Origin: Branchiostoma belcheri
Lineage: Eukaryota; Chordata; Leptocardii; Amphioxiformes; Branchiostomatidae
Direction: 5' to 3'
Length of the DNA: 64,000 bases
Assembly: GCF_001625305.1 (NCBI RefSeq)
Contig: NW_017804131.1
Span: forward strand, 1,592,419 to 1,656,418
A model generated the notes under the pieces. That model worked only from the letters and a program-made list of their open reading frames with translations. It made no database searches and was not told the DNA's origin. Made by a program: the position numbers and the translations under genes. Shown in pieces: positions 36,586-50,390 of this stretch; the stretch's first letter is position 1, and each line of letters begins with the position of its first letter.

Positions 36586-39500
36586 TAATGCAAAATGTCC
36601 TTGGTATAAGTGTCTTGAAAATCCTCTTCTCTTTATCCTACTATTGGCATAGCTTTTCTTTTGACAAGACAAAAAAAGTTCCTCTATGACAAAACATTTT
36701 CACCATCCAAATCAATCATGAGTACCACTTAACAGGTTTTTAGGAATTCTAACTTGGCTTTCCTCAAGCATACATCGAAACATATATTGAAAGAATGTTC
36801 CACATTCATTTTGTAAAGAAATATGATGCAATAATGTAGAACCATTTCTGGTTTCAATAACAGGTTTACTAAGAGAAATCGTCTTTAGTTAACCCTTGAG
36901 ACAGGTGTCTGAGATTATGTACATAACAGTTACCTGGTAACAAGCTACACATTTTAACTTCATTTAACCTGCAGAAAATATATCAAGCAAAAGTGATCCT
37001 GAGCTGTGTACAATGTATGTTTCATTAAGCCTGGCACAATAGAAAACCTCAGCACATTAAACCTTTTTATGGTGTTCATTTTCTCGACATTAACACATTA
37101 AAGACATAATTAGACACTAAGTAGGCTGGTGCTGTCCTTTTATTGAATAATGACACAAGCGAGATGGTAAAAAATATTGTGTGGTACATTTTAGTTCAAA
37201 TCATGCACCTTAAAATACACCTCCATGGTACCAGCCTTTCTGTCAAGATGTGTTTACCACACATGGTGGTTTGGTGTTTGACAGTAAGGTCGTATTGTAA
37301 TCTTTCCTTCCATGTTGGGGGTCCAGGTGACAAATCCTATCCCTCACACCCTCTCACACAATTCCAAAGAAACTCTGGCTGTTACCGGCATTTTGCCTGA
37401 AGGATGAAATTTGGAAAGCTAGCTGAATGACCAGTGCTTATCAAAAGCCCAGGTGATAGCAGAAAGCACAGCATGTTTGTCAACAACAGGTGGCTCTAAT
37501 TGTTATGATGAAAGCTATAGAAAAATTGCCAGAGTATTGTGTTTCAGCTTTGAACAATGTTTGTGCTGTATGAAGCATTGTTCATTTCATGTATAAGTAT
37601 TTTTAACAGGCATTGTTGATATACAGATGCAACAGATTTAGATTCCCTGCTTTTCCTCCCTGTTTCTTGTATTTTCTTCCATCCTACCTCACCAGTAAGA
37701 GTTGAGAGATTGGGCTCTGCTCTTACTGTAGGGTTAAGAACCAGTTTTGGTTGTAAGAAAGGGCAATCACAGATGTTGAGTGTTGTGGAATTCTATTATC
37801 TGTTACTGAAATCCCTGGGATCTGGGATCAAGGGATAAGTCTTACCGGATTTGTCCTGATCAGCTACTTATGTCATCCATTCCTTACACCACCTGCTTTT
37901 GAATATGAAATGTTATCCAATATTCTTACTGACTTATAAGTATCTAGAGCCAGACCTAGATGATAACTGATTAACAAAAGGTGACAAAACATTTCTACCT
38001 GTAGCTTTATCTGATGTGTAACATTATGTTTTTTTTATTTAAATGATCAAGCTGTTCTAAAGCTTCTAAACTATTGTATTACTATGATGATGTTTTATGC
38101 AGTATCGTGTTCTTCATACCAGTATATTGTTTTCCACAGTGGTGTTAATCATGTCAATGTGGACATGTGGCTGTTGATCCTCTGTTGTAATCCAGGACTT
38201 CTGCTGATTGAACATTGCCCAACCGACAGAGGTGAACAGTTGATTGAGTTAAGATTCTTCAGCCCATGCCCTGGTGATGGTACATACACCTGGGGTTAGA
38301 GATGCTGTGTGGCATACCAACAGAGATGCCACACTACTGGTACCTTTTTTATTGGGTCTTTTTCAGGAAAAAGTTAGCAAGTGAACTTCACAAGAGCAAA
38401 ATGCTCCTGCTCCCTGACCATAATCCACTATTCAGACTGTGCAATTACCAAGGTATAGACTGAGACCTTAGTAGAAAAGTAAAAAACTTTGTTCCAACTC
38501 AGCAGAAATGCTCACTATGGATTTCTTTCAATAAGTTGGTCTTATCTTTTTCAAGGCAGTAGCCACAAAGCAATGATAGCTTCCAGTGTATCCTTGCTTA
38601 AGTTGTGGATGCCTCTCTCCTTAATAGCCCTGGCATGAATGTATAAGAATGAAAGAAATTCCTTGTGGACCAGGGGGCTGATTAAAAAGAGCGGGAAGAA
38701 GTTAGCTAATTTCCATATGCACAGCCTGCCAGCTTTTGTTTCCTTAATCCTGCCAGATAGCAAATCCCAGATAAGGTCCATAATTGTTTCTAAATTTGTG
38801 GTTAGAATCTATGCATTATCCAGCTGGTCCAGGGGCTTTGTAAAAGCTCCCTTTTTGAAAGAAAGAACTTAGCGGTTTGCACTCTGGGACAAATAATCAA
38901 CAGGTTGGTTTTAGCCATGACTGCTACTGTATTGCTACATCTTTCCAGAGAGATTGGATTGGAGGGAGAGTCATAATTTTAAAAGTTTTGTTGTTAAATA
39001 GGCATTAAAATTAACCCTTGTACTGCCAGGGCCCATTATGATTTTGTACCTTTTCATTTATATGGTTAAATTTTCTCCTGCAATCATGTAGTGGAGTCCA
39101 ATTCCAACAGTTCCTAACTCAAAATGTAATCAACAGTTGTTTTCCAAAAGCGGAATATGACCTACCAAAGTACCATGTTTAGAAGAACCAGTCAGCAAGT
39201 TTGTCACTGGAAAACTTCAGCTCCATTGTGACTGCAGTGCTGTGTGTTTTTGTTATGTTTACAGGTGTTTCCCTGATGAAGTAAACGTAAATCCTCTAGA
39301 AATTGCATTACGTAGAAGTGATTAAATGGTCCCACACCCGCCGACATTTTCAGAATTCATCTTAATCCAACCGTAGTCCCAAATACAGTTTGAAGTAGTC
39401 CGAGTTAATCTTTTCAGTCCCTGGGATTACAGTGCTATTAGTTTTAACTGAAAAATGGAGTCAGCAGCCTATTGTTGCCTGTTTCCGTGTCAAACATTTA

Positions 39501-39611
39501 GAAACTGTGGCTATAATCAGGTTTAATTGAAAATTTCATTGACGTCACTTAGACTGTTACAACAGCTGTAACTTTTAGCTTCTTTAGTAATGGTCTTACC
39601 GCCAAGTTAAC
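36586..39611. other. Gene desert, part 3
   Basis: No supported exon. Open frames at 38551-38872 overlap on both strands and show no family. I see no repeat with clear ends. Confidence 0.4.
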
Positions 39612-39702
39612 ACATGCCCGTAGCCAGGATTTTGAATGGGGGGGTTCGTCCCACTGCTTGAGGGGACCTCGAGCGCCGTAGGCGCGAGGCGAGCGCCGAA
39701 GG

Positions 39703-39722
39703 NNNNNNNNNNNNNNNNNNNN
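39703..39722. other. Assembly gap (20 N)
   Basis: Twenty N in a row fall inside the GC-rich 'gcgccgaagg' repeat part of the transposon. The round length suggests a placeholder, so the missing length is unknown. Confidence 0.95.
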
Positions 39723-39897
39723 CTAGGGGGGTCCGGGGGCATGCTCCCCCGGAAATTTTGAAAAATGAACCTTCTAAAATGGCATTTCGTGCATTTTTGA
39801 GAGGATTTCCAAGAAAAAATCAGAGATAAATTTTTATTCAAAGACAAAGGGATCAGTTTTTCTACGATTCCAGTCCATCTTTTCAAGAAAAATCTTG

Positions 39898-39997
39898 GAC
39901 CTTTACATAAAATGTGGACCAAAAAGTGGACCTTTACATAAAAAGTGGACCAAAAAGTGGACCTTTACATAAAAAGTGGACCAAAAAGTGGACCTTT
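39898..39997. repeat. Minisatellite, 31-bp unit, three copies
   Basis: The unit starts 'gacctttacataaaaagtgg' and ends 'accaaaaagtg', repeated about 3.2 times inside the transposon near its right end. One base differs in the first copy. Confidence 0.92.
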
Positions 39998-40249
39998 GAG
40001 CCTTCCGAACCCCCCGAACCCCCCCTGGCTACGGGCATGTAACAGTCAGAATAAAGACTGCTTCTGACAGAAATTAACTTTTGTGAAGCATCTACAGTAC
40101 TTTGGTACGTAGTATTTCTCCTGTATCTAAGAGACATAGACAAAAGAACTTAACTGTCTACACTTATCTCTCCAATTTGGGTGAAATCTGTTGGAAATAT
40201 GTTCCTGTATACAGCATAACATCCAAGACAAAGGAGATGTCCCCTTAAG

Positions 40250-40520
40250 TTCCCATTTCAGACCCTGCTCACGTCGGAGTGTTTGTGTGTTCGTGTAGCC
40301 ACTTAATGTTATCTCCCCATTTATCTCTTCATCCTGTAGGGCTGAAATGTAATCAGTATTGTACCTGTCGGGGGCTTGTTATCTGCGAGGTGCGTGTCGC
40401 TGGCACGTGGCGGTGAGAGCTTTGTTCTCGCTCCCGGGATGCGGCAGGACCAACGCACATTCTTTGTAACCCTCGAGCTCTAATGGAGCAGAAAAATTTG
40501 ATGAATTCTTAAGTAGCCAC
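40250..40520. promoter_or_regulatory. GC-richer island in the desert (candidate element 1)
   Basis: About 270 bp have clearly higher GC than the flanks, including 'gcgtgtcgctggcacgtggc' and 'ctcgctcccgggatgcggc', with no coherent open frame. In a gene desert such islands are candidate enhancers or conserved non-coding elements; conservation has not been tested. Confidence 0.3.
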
Positions 40521-40687
40521 ATCTGCACACAAAAAGTGAAGCTTGCGACTACAATGTGACTCTGAGCCTGTGTAGAATCTACCTGTTCACCTTTGGTTGT
40601 TAAGTGGTGTTTACAACTTGAGCACCTGCTGAATTTCTATTTCTGAATATGTCCAAGCCAAGACCCTTTTGTCAAACATTACATAAC

Positions 40688-40784
40688 TTTATATTCTAAA
40701 ATCAGGTACATTGTACAACTTTTATATTTTACAAGCAGGTACATTGTACAACTTTTATATTTTGAAAGCAAGAATATTGTACAA
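40688..40784. repeat. Minisatellite, 33-bp unit, ~2.5 copies
   Basis: The unit 'caggtacattgtacaacttt' plus 'tatattttacaag' occurs at 40703 and 40736 with a partial third copy. Each carries the small palindrome 'ttgtacaa'. Confidence 0.85.
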
Positions 40785-43700
40785 GCTATAACACGCAGTA
40801 AGTAAAATTACAGTGGATGCCAACCTCTTAGTTTTTGTGTAAACTGTTAAGAATGCAAAAAATAGACCCACTGACTGTCAAGTCTTTAGTGACTTTACTT
40901 AGGAAACATAATGTGTGGTCTTAGATGTACTTTCAGTTGGAAAAGATATGAGAAATGTGAGCAAAAGTGTCAATAAGAGAAACCTTGTTAGATGGACATG
41001 AAGAAATTGACAAACAAATTGATCCTACTGGTGCTTGTATTTTTGTTGTTAAAAACTCATTTTTTATTAGATTGGGATTAGACATTAATGTACAATACAA
41101 AAGTCATCAATAGATGTATCTTGATAAATAACATGTGGTTCAAAATCTCTGAAGAGGCTGCCATGGAAAATTTTTTATTGTCAAATATACTTTTGACCAA
41201 CATCTCTGTTCCACCACCTTTTTCTGTTAAGAGCTTTTACCCTGAAGTTTTAAAAAGTTTTTGTCATTTTGAAATTAGAATTTTTCTTCGTTAACCATGT
41301 GCTAAATCACCTTGATGAAGTTTCAAGTTAGGCTCGTGGAGTGGCCAGGTGGTTCAAATGTACATTCAGACAGAGAAAAAAAGCACTTTCTTGTCACTAT
41401 TTTATACCCTTTTAATGGCAATTTATGGCACTGTAGTACATGTACAAAGATATAAAATATACCTCTAACCTTACATTGTGGAGTCTGTTCATGCATTCGC
41501 ATACCTGTAGAAAGAACAAAGGACAGAGAAGACGGATGTAACGATGATATGAATCAGTGCAGCGATCCTTATCTTTGGTTATGTCTCATTGCGTACCAGG
41601 TGTTCTGGACATATTCATGGACTAATGATTCACAAAATAACCTCTCTGTCACCTCAACTGACTCTTGTATAGAGCTTTACACTTTTAATACATGGATTGA
41701 CTGTATTTTGGGGCTTTACTTCAAGTACTTCAAGTACGGAGGTGCCTGTGATATCATGGACCTGTTCAGTGTCAAGAATAGAAAGGATGTGTCCTCAGGC
41801 ATTACTCACAATCTATTCTGTAGCTTTGAAATACAAATGGAATCAATGACATGTAGCCTGTACATGTATATCATGTGTTGAAAAGTTAATTGGAAAATTC
41901 TTATGCCTTTAGTAAATTGTTTGAAATGTTATGTTGAAGCTGTATATGCTTGTTGTCATTTCTTTCATAGCTGTAATGCATTTTGCCACCAATGTACACA
42001 ACAATGCTGTATTGTATACAGATGAGTTTTGTGGAGATTGGAAGATAAAGGTGTGCATACCAGTGCTGTCACTAGATCAATAGATTGTACCTCTGTCAGC
42101 TTTTTACATTATAGGGAGTGAGACAAAGACATTAGTGAAGGATTTATGTTATCTGGTGTCTGTCAAGCTTGTAGCGCTAGCATTAATCCCTACCACAGTA
42201 TGATCTTCTTATTTGTCTCTTTTGTTCTGTGTTTTACATGATGGGAAGTGAGTTTTGCAGCAGCTGCAGTTTGTGCCTATCCTGCTAGGAGAATACTTCA
42301 TATTTCAGGTTGATTATAAATCATTTCTAAATAATGAGCGTCATGATTGATTGGAAAGACCTGGTGTTTAAGAGTGTAGAATAATTTCGAACAGTTTGAA
42401 CAACTTATGGTGGGGAAGACTTGTTTCGTGAATTTAATACATGCCTATTGGTTACTACTATACTAGACCCCCTTCTGTGAATTAAATTACTCCAACAGAA
42501 CATGAGATCATAAAACCATGCTTAGTTCTTGTCTGAGAATACTAATAGAACCCCATAGTTGAATTGCTTCTGCCCAAGTTAGAGATCTAGGGTACTGATT
42601 TTGTTCCATTGTTATTTTTGACATTTTGACAGGTCTGTTAGAGATGGAAAGGTGAAGGTGTTTCTGAATTGCGCAATCTCACATCCTCAAGGCATGAATT
42701 CAAAGTGGCTTCTGGCATATCAGTTTACCTGATCATTAATAGAGCTAGGATATGAAGAAGCATTGCTTAAACTCTTTACTACAGCTCTCAAAAGACACAA
42801 TAGAACATTAAAACATCAACGCATCAAAACAGTATGATTTCATCAAGGTGACATTTGAATATTAGTCTATAATGTGAAGAGACAGAGAGTTAAGATCCTG
42901 GGGTGAGATAAGTGAGAGATGACAGGGGGGTGAGGAGGGGTTAAGGGTCTGTTACTTTTCCCTGTCATTAACATGTGACCCTCTGTGCCCTTGGAGAATA
43001 CCACCTGAGGTCCCACCCAGGTGAGAACAATAGGACGGTCTCTCCACCGACATACCTGTCCTGTAGGCAGACTTGACTGGGTGCACCGTATAAGCCCTTC
43101 TATATCTAACAATCACATAAAATCAATGTCTGACAATGTAGTACAGATGTGCTGTAGAACAATGGAAGGCTTTGTACAAAGACACTAGCTTAGAGTATTG
43201 GAATACAGTCAACCACAGAGTCATATACTGTGGCAACTAGCAGAAGGTGATGCTATGTGCTACATGTTTCTACAATTACACTCAATAACATTCCAGTAAA
43301 GCCTGAATAACAATTGTCCTGATTTTTTTGAGCCCATTAAAACATTTTTTACCTCTTTGAAAGCAAAGGGGTGACATTAAATTATTGGGGCTTTATGATC
43401 TAGTCAGTATATTATCATATAGAAGGTTATAAAATGTTCTGCTAATTGGCTATGAGTTCAATATAACAACCTTGCTCTGACTCTTGAAGCTTAGGAGATG
43501 GACAAAACGTGATTTCAAAGTAATTTCTGTCATCCATGTCAAAATATTTGTTTAGCAACAGGACAGTAGACAAGATTTCTCGATCATCCAGTATAATCCT
43601 TGTTTTAAACCTTCTTTATGCACCTGTCAGTGAACATCTGCATTTAAGGGGCAAGGATGTATGGCATGTTGTCACATCTGCTTCGAATCGGTCAGTCTGG

Positions 43701-43995
43701 CCAAATCATAACCTTCTAAATATAGTTCAAGTTTAAAATGATGTCCAAGACATGAATGTTTCAATCACAGAGGCATTTAGACTTAATAGTTGTAGATGTC
43801 CTTGCAATGGTGCTTGCCCTAAGATGGCTGACTCGAGAGTGAACACTCCTGACGTGCTTTCTCCCTTTGTTTTCAGTCAACCCTGCGGCTTCCTGTTGGC
43901 ACTGCTTGGTGAGGGTCTGCAGGGGGGGATCCTAGTACATGCTCAACAAACAGTAAATTCGGGTAGGTCAGCAATGCTTAATGGTAAATCAAGTT
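40785..43995. other. Gene desert, part 4
   Basis: No supported exon or RNA gene. Short open frames such as 41549-41881 lack any recognisable domain. Confidence 0.4.
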
Positions 43996-44055
43996 GTTCC
44001 TGTGTAAGGCTATGTGAATTGATTCGTTCCTGTGTAAGGCCATGCGAATGACTGC
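43996..44055. repeat. Tandem duplication, 30-bp unit, two copies
   Basis: 'gttcctgtgtaaggc' begins at 43996 and again at 44026, with the rest of the unit diverged by a few bases. Confidence 0.85.
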
Positions 44056-47000
44056 ATTGGAATTTCATTTTGTATTCATGGCGTGTCTGGTAAAACTAGT
44101 CTGTTGACCTTAGTCGCCCTGTTATGATTTTTGGGGCAATATGGCGTTCCACCACGCAATACAAACTTAAAGACATTTTCAACCATGAATCCAGGATAAC
44201 AAGTAAGTCAGCTACATGGAATCAAAGTGACCAATAGACTAAGTCCTTTTTATGCTTTGTGTAGAATCTTCTGGATCAAAGCAGCCAGCCACGATTAAAG
44301 GTGAATTGAAATGGCTCGCTACACCTCACAGAAAAGGTATGCAGTCTCCCTCCTTAGTGTCTGACACACATAAACACGTAAGAACGGACCCTCCGCAGGG
44401 GAAAAACAATTATCTGACCTTCCAGGAGCTTACCTGGCTTAACTGTCAAGGTGAGAAAGATCAAGGTGGATCACATGAATGATGTGACCATCTCTGTTGT
44501 CTTTCTTCTGCCTTTAGTTCAAAGACGGAATCACGATAATGACAGTTCAGTTTTCAAAGGGTGATGGACTTCTGTGAGTAAAAGGTACAACTTTAGTCCT
44601 TGACGAGATCTTACAACAGTTAGATAAGTATTTACCAGTGAGAACATGTTAAGGACTCAGGAAGAATAGCTACAATGTAAATTGTTATGCTAATTGTGGG
44701 TCTGAATAAACTCCAACAAGTTCTTTTGCATACTCCTAAATTCCTTCCAAATCCACACATTATGAAAGAAATTCTTCCAAATAATTGGCTGAGCATAATG
44801 ACACCTAATACTAACTTTAAGCCAGAATAAACATTTTGCCATTTGTAGCATCCCTTACAGTCTACAATTCTGACCAAAACATGAAAATGTTTACAATACC
44901 AAACTTTAGTGTTGAGGCTTTCTAACCCAATTGTGACCTCAATTTGGACCAAATTGTCCCTGTCTTTACAGAAGTTCACTTGTACTGCCTTTTGATACAA
45001 ATGTACCACACCTGGCTTGTCCCTTCAACATTGATAAACTGATCTCCAAGGAGCTGATCCATTAAGGATATACATTGTATAACCCTACACATTACCTGGA
45101 CCGGAGAATCAGGATAACCATAATGCACTCCAACCCTGCAGGATGTACACCTGTGTTTATGAAAACGTCACATCTCAGCATTGACAATACTGGCCTTTGT
45201 GTCCTGTGTGCTGATTGGTGGGAGAAGGGCAGTCAAGTCAGGGCCTCAGAGATCAGTCAGTGTCTGTTGGGTGTGTACAGGTGTCATCTTGACGGTAGTC
45301 GCTGTCTTTTAAGTCATGGTGAGGTGAACATGGCCTCTGATTCCATATAACAGTGAATGCCTGCTATCATAGCATGCAGGTGTAACATTTTAAATCTTCT
45401 TGTGTAGTGCCTTTCGATAGCCATTTTGTGTTTCTCCTCTCAAATTTGTCCTCTTGACTAACACAAAGTAAACTATTTGACCAGAGTGAAGAACATGCTA
45501 ATGATATTTACACAAAACTGTTGCAATGCTCAGCTTGGGAAAGTAGTAGGTGAATACTAGTATGTTGTGTCAGATCATATGGTATATGTACATTGTATAA
45601 AGGGGCCACATCAACCAAATTTGTCATTTAATGCAAAGCTTTGAATGTGTTGTATGATCTGATGAGTTCTAAGTTTCTACAGTATTGTTCATTTGAACCA
45701 AAGTGCACATCGTGCTATCAATAGACTGTCTCTGCCTGGTCTTTTGGCCCATATATTAAAACCTTCTGCCCTGTCTATTCAGAAAGCCCCATCAATTGTC
45801 TGGCGACAGTATTTGTCTTACCTGTTGCGCCGTTTTGTTCTAGTGTAAATATCTCCGAGCGAAATCAAGTAATGAGGTGATACATTATGTCTATTATCAT
45901 CGATTTCAGAGCTGTCACAATATATTAATCGTGGTAGGATCGAAGTGAAAACTTTTACATCTTTTGTCCACCTGCTGAATTTAGTGTGTATATGTTTAGT
46001 TTTTAGGTGTTTTTGGCTTTTCTGTAGAAAACTACAGTTTACACTGTGATATGAATGTTAAACTCAAGCTAGTTCAACATAACCGCTGTCCTTTTCAACA
46101 ACATATTACATGTATGTCTCTTTAATTTCATACATTTAAAAGACATGTCTTCTGTCATTGGACTTCGTACTTTTGTAAAGTTGTAGTACCATAAATCCAT
46201 TCTGGTATTTGCAGTTACATGACTACGTTGGTTGCGTGCGTACTGACTTGAACAGACGTTGTGGAATGTACACATGCGTATCAATCACAACCTGAGGGCC
46301 TGGCACAACCAGACTTTTCCTTGCAGCACATTTCGTTGGCCAATTAACATGTCAAAGTCTGGGACATGATAGATTATGTTTGATCTGCAGCTACAATGAC
46401 AAATGTTCTTTCCATTCAATTCTGTCCGACAGTCTGATAAAACTTGGAATGAACATTTCTTCATCGTATTCGACACAGAAACTGTTCATCTTGTGAAGAA
46501 GACTAATTTTGGTTGTTAAGTCGATTAAAAGTCACCAACTGAAAACAAGTCGGGTTGATTTCATTATTTCACCTATTATTTTTGCTCAGCTTCAGAATGG
46601 CCCTTGAGGCTCTGGGATGGAACCTTTCCATTCATCTCCATGTTGGATAGATTAGATGTTAAGTACCAGAAATAGACACTGCTGTCCCCACCAATATCTC
46701 ACCATAAAATCTAGCAGATCTCAACACTCTTTACAACTGAATTTTCAAGGAATCATTTTATTTCATTTCAATAAGTGTATGGGACACAGAAAGTTTTTGT
46801 AAGTTGTTTATGTTTACCTTCACCTGCAAGAGTTGAAACAGGTGCAAGAAGCTACACTCATAAACAGCCTGGGGGACTCTTTATTGTGTTATCATTGCTC
46901 TGTACAAGCCAACAGGCCTGTACAACACATTTATATCTCACCCATCTTCACACATAGGTTGGAAGCTTGAAATGTAATACTATGATAAGGACTCTCTTTG

Positions 47001-47210
47001 TTTTCGTTATCTTTTCTTGTAGTATCGGTTTCAAAGGAAGTGCGCATCCTGCATCGGTTCTATGTTATCTTTGAAACATCGACAAGAAGCAGATGGAAAA
47101 GACACCTGATGTTGCAAGCTTTTCTTCTCATCTATTGTTTGAGGGAAACATGGTGGAAGAGTGCAGGAAAGGAGTTGTTTGTGCAGTTTTGTCTGTAACA
47201 CAACACGGCG
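44056..47210. other. Gene desert, part 5
   Basis: No supported coding exon. A segment at 45740-45940 is denser in homeobox- and Sox-like words (catcaattgtct, atattaatcg) and could be regulatory, but this is motif reading only. Confidence 0.35.
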
Positions 47211-47211
47211 T

Positions 47212-47241
47212 ACACAACACAACACAACACAACACAACATA
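47212..47241. repeat. (acaac)n microsatellite
   Basis: A run of the 5-bp unit acaac, about six copies. Confidence 0.95.
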
Positions 47242-47589
47242 CATGTAGGCTATTCTTGCTTTGTATACCACCAAGTCATAATGATTACATTTATTATATA
47301 ACCACAATTTTGATATGAAGAAGTAATGAAGGAGAAAAGTACAATGGAACATTAATAGTGCAACATTTTTACAAGTATTTAAAGTCTTAAGTCTACAAGA
47401 AGATGAGATAGACAATGGGGCAGCATTAATCTTACTCCATAGATGAACACAATGATATCAAACAAGTACTATGCGTTGTCAAGGCAATGATAATACATAA
47501 TGCTAGGCTTTTGATTTTTTTTCCATTGAAGATTTAAAAGTCCTGAGTCTCCTTGATTGCAAAAAAACAAACCAGATTTATAGCTTGTC

Positions 47590-47890
47590 AAAGTTTCTAT
47601 GGTGCTCGCAGGGTCCGGTCCGGAGTAGCGGCTTTACTGGCAGATGTTGGGGCGCCATCCCCATTTCATGGTGCCTTCTGTAGATTTTAGCATCTCTGCA
47701 TCCATTGTTGTACCTGGGCGTCCATCCGGGAGCGCTGCTCGGAATGATGCATGCGTGCCACATTTGAATTCATCCATCAACTCTCACACGCTCCGACAAC
47801 CGGCTCTGGTTTCACACAGGCAGTTGTTTTTACCTTTTTGCCACGGTTCCCACACAAAGGACATCCTGAATAGGACTTTTTACCCCAAAA
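47590..47890. promoter_or_regulatory. GC-richer island with Su(H)-like site (candidate element 2)
   Basis: This is a GC-richer block in AT-rich surroundings, with no sustained frame. It contains TTCCCACA at 47847-47854 (reverse complement TGTGGGAA), matching the Su(H)/RBPJ consensus. Regulatory role is inferred. Confidence 0.3.
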
Positions 47891-49690
47891 CCCACACACC
47901 AAACAAACTGGCAGTGTTCTGAGGAGAAAAAAGGTTGTGCTTTTCCTGTCATAATGATTTCTGATAGTACAAAAGTCTGCTCTTTTTCCTACCAAGTTAT
48001 GAGTTACTCGGTATGAGTTAAGTTAATTATAGCAGGCAGTACATTTCATATGAATGTCAGCGAGTCACTATATTTAACTTTCAGTCAGAAGAAAGGGGGC
48101 ATTATGCTATTAAACTGAGAATACAACTACACGGTGTGTGCAACCCTTTAAGTCTTAAAATATTTGAAAAAGACTTGAACCTTGGGTTTTTCTGGTGTCT
48201 ATTACATTATGATACTTTGCAAATGAGATAAACTCACTTGGTCAGATTTTGTATGTATTAAAAATGTTAAGCCTAGAAGAGTGCCTGTGATGATTACTCC
48301 CACAGTATATAAAAAAACAATATTTTGCAAGTGATTCTTTTAACATCCTGGAAGCATAGCTTGTCCCATGATAATTGTGTAAACATATCCTATTTCTACA
48401 ATGTCAGTATATTTGGTTAACTGTTTGTGTGCTGTGATGATGTAGCAAAGACCCAGCCAACGTTCACACGACTAGGTGGTCTGGAGCGTCATTATTTCTG
48501 ACAGTTTCCAGGAATAATACACCAGCACGACTCATCTCGTTTTCATCCCCTCCCTTTGTCCTGACAGGAGCATAAAGGTTTTCAAAACTGCTTGACTGTG
48601 GAAGAAAAGCCTTAATCCAAGATGTTACGGTGTCAGATTTCATTCAGGTCCGATTCCTGGGTGCTTCCCCGCTCCGCAACTCACAAAGCGTTTTGACACC
48701 AAAGGCTCAACAGGTGGTTACATTTTTATGACAATATACATCATCACCAGGTGAAAGGCACACAGCGAGTCTGGAGACCATTTTTCCCGTGCGCAAGCAC
48801 CAGGAGACAAGCGGGTTTCGGAATGATGGACAGAGTGACGATTTTCACACGAGCGTCCGCAGAAGGTCTTTGTCATGAAGATGAGGTTGTTGTCACGCAT
48901 TGGGGGGAAGATGATTTGGAAGTCCATAAAAGTAGACTTTGACTGAAGGTTGGGGCAATAAATTATTTCCATTCTTACCATCAGCTTTTTGTAATAGCTT
49001 TTACTTATGGAAAGGTCAGAAGGTTAAAGCTGGACATTTGGGAAGTTACAGAATCAAGAAATTCAATGTGAAATGCATACAGAAATATAACATCATATTT
49101 CACAACATTGCAATTTGAAGTACAAGGCATGGTATTCTACAATAATGGACTGAGTTAAAGAAAGACTCCATACTAATTTACTCTGTGTAAAAAAAAAAAA
49201 TTCCATTGTGTATATGAGCCTAACTGCTATTAAAAGTCTGACTCTGCAGTCAACACTTTTTTTTGCACAGGATGTCATTAATGCAGTTAGCTTTGTCTTC
49301 TAATCCAGCACTTGAAAAAATATTTGCTACTGTGACATTTGCTTGAAAGAAAGTGCCACAGATGTGCTAACTGATTTTGTTATACTCTATCTTAGCTTTG
49401 TGTTTTCAAATAAAGCTACTCTCTTTGCTTAACTTTTCAAATAAGGTCATGTCAGTCGCTTTGTCCAAGCTGAACATGCACGTGGCTGAAAGTGAAGAAT
49501 CATGATCCAACACAAGGTTGCCTCCTAAATTGAATTTGAGGTTAAATAAACTCTTACTGTGCAAATATTTGACCTTTATCCTAAAGTCTCTCTATTTTGC
49601 CTGTGGCAAAGCGTGCTTTTTATCGTCTGTTCTCCTTTTGTGTGTTGGCTGCTGTATGAACTGACTGTTCCTGACGCATGTATTCTTCCC
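47891..49690. other. Gene desert, part 6
   Basis: No supported exon. A block at 48640-48950 is richer in GC and has short open frames on both strands, without a recognisable domain. Confidence 0.35.
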
Positions 49691-50390
49691 CACCATTGTA
49701 GTGTGCAGACCAACGCCTCCACATTATGTGCACCTGACCCTTTATTGTTTGTCCCACAGGCTGGTGCGGCCACACAAACGTCCTTTAAATGCACAATCTG
49801 CACATGGCCGGTTTCCGTCATTCTGCGCGGCGTCCCTCGCCGCTTTCATGTCGCCTCCCTCCGTCCCTGCAGAGATCTCACCCCACCACTTTTACACCAC
49901 CCCGCTCCCTCCATTCTGTACTTCATTCTTGAGGATCGCGTCAAGAGCGGAAGCGTTGGACGCAGCTGAGAGTCATGTAGTGACCGATTGTCATCCCACA
50001 CCGCCTTCCCCGCTGGACGCGTGACCCCCGCTGCAGCCACTGACCGTATGTCAAAGATAATAAGCACCTCTGTCACCGCTGTCTCCATTGGAGTGGACTG
50101 TAGTCATATTTCTCATCCATCCTTCCTTTGCAGCCCTGTTCTCACAAAGCCTCTCCTATTTCTACATCACCTCTTGTTGACCTCTTACAGACAGAGGTAG
50201 TCTTCCTTTGCAGCTATGTCCTCAGGTATTCCATCAGTGGCTGTCTTCACCACAATCACGATTTTCATGCGTAAGGACGGATATGGACAGCGCCACCCAT
50301 GCTGCCCGCGTCCGTACGCGTGCCTCGACCTTGCCACGTGCACTTCTATTGTCATGACTTCTTATTTGCTCTGCCGTGTTTCCAAAACAA
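49690..50390. promoter_or_regulatory. C/T- and GC-rich island (candidate element 3)
   Basis: About 700 bp rich in CCC/CGC words. Several frames on both strands are open at once, which reflects low stop frequency in GC-rich DNA and is not evidence for a gene. A non-coding regulatory block or a promoter of an unseen transcript is possible. Confidence 0.3.

Larger units (their letters stand above)
39612..40040. mobile_element. TIR DNA transposon remnant containing an assembly gap
   Basis: The 17-bp inverted ends ACATGCCCGTAGCCAGG / CCTGGCTACGGGCATGT match exactly. Inside are 'gcgccgtaggcgcgaggcg', the gap, 'ggggggtccgggggcatgct', and a 31-bp minisatellite. This layout is familiar from abundant non-autonomous elements of marine invertebrates. 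The direct repeat AAC flanks both sides; the true target duplication is unclear. True length is unknown because of the gap. Confidence 0.8.
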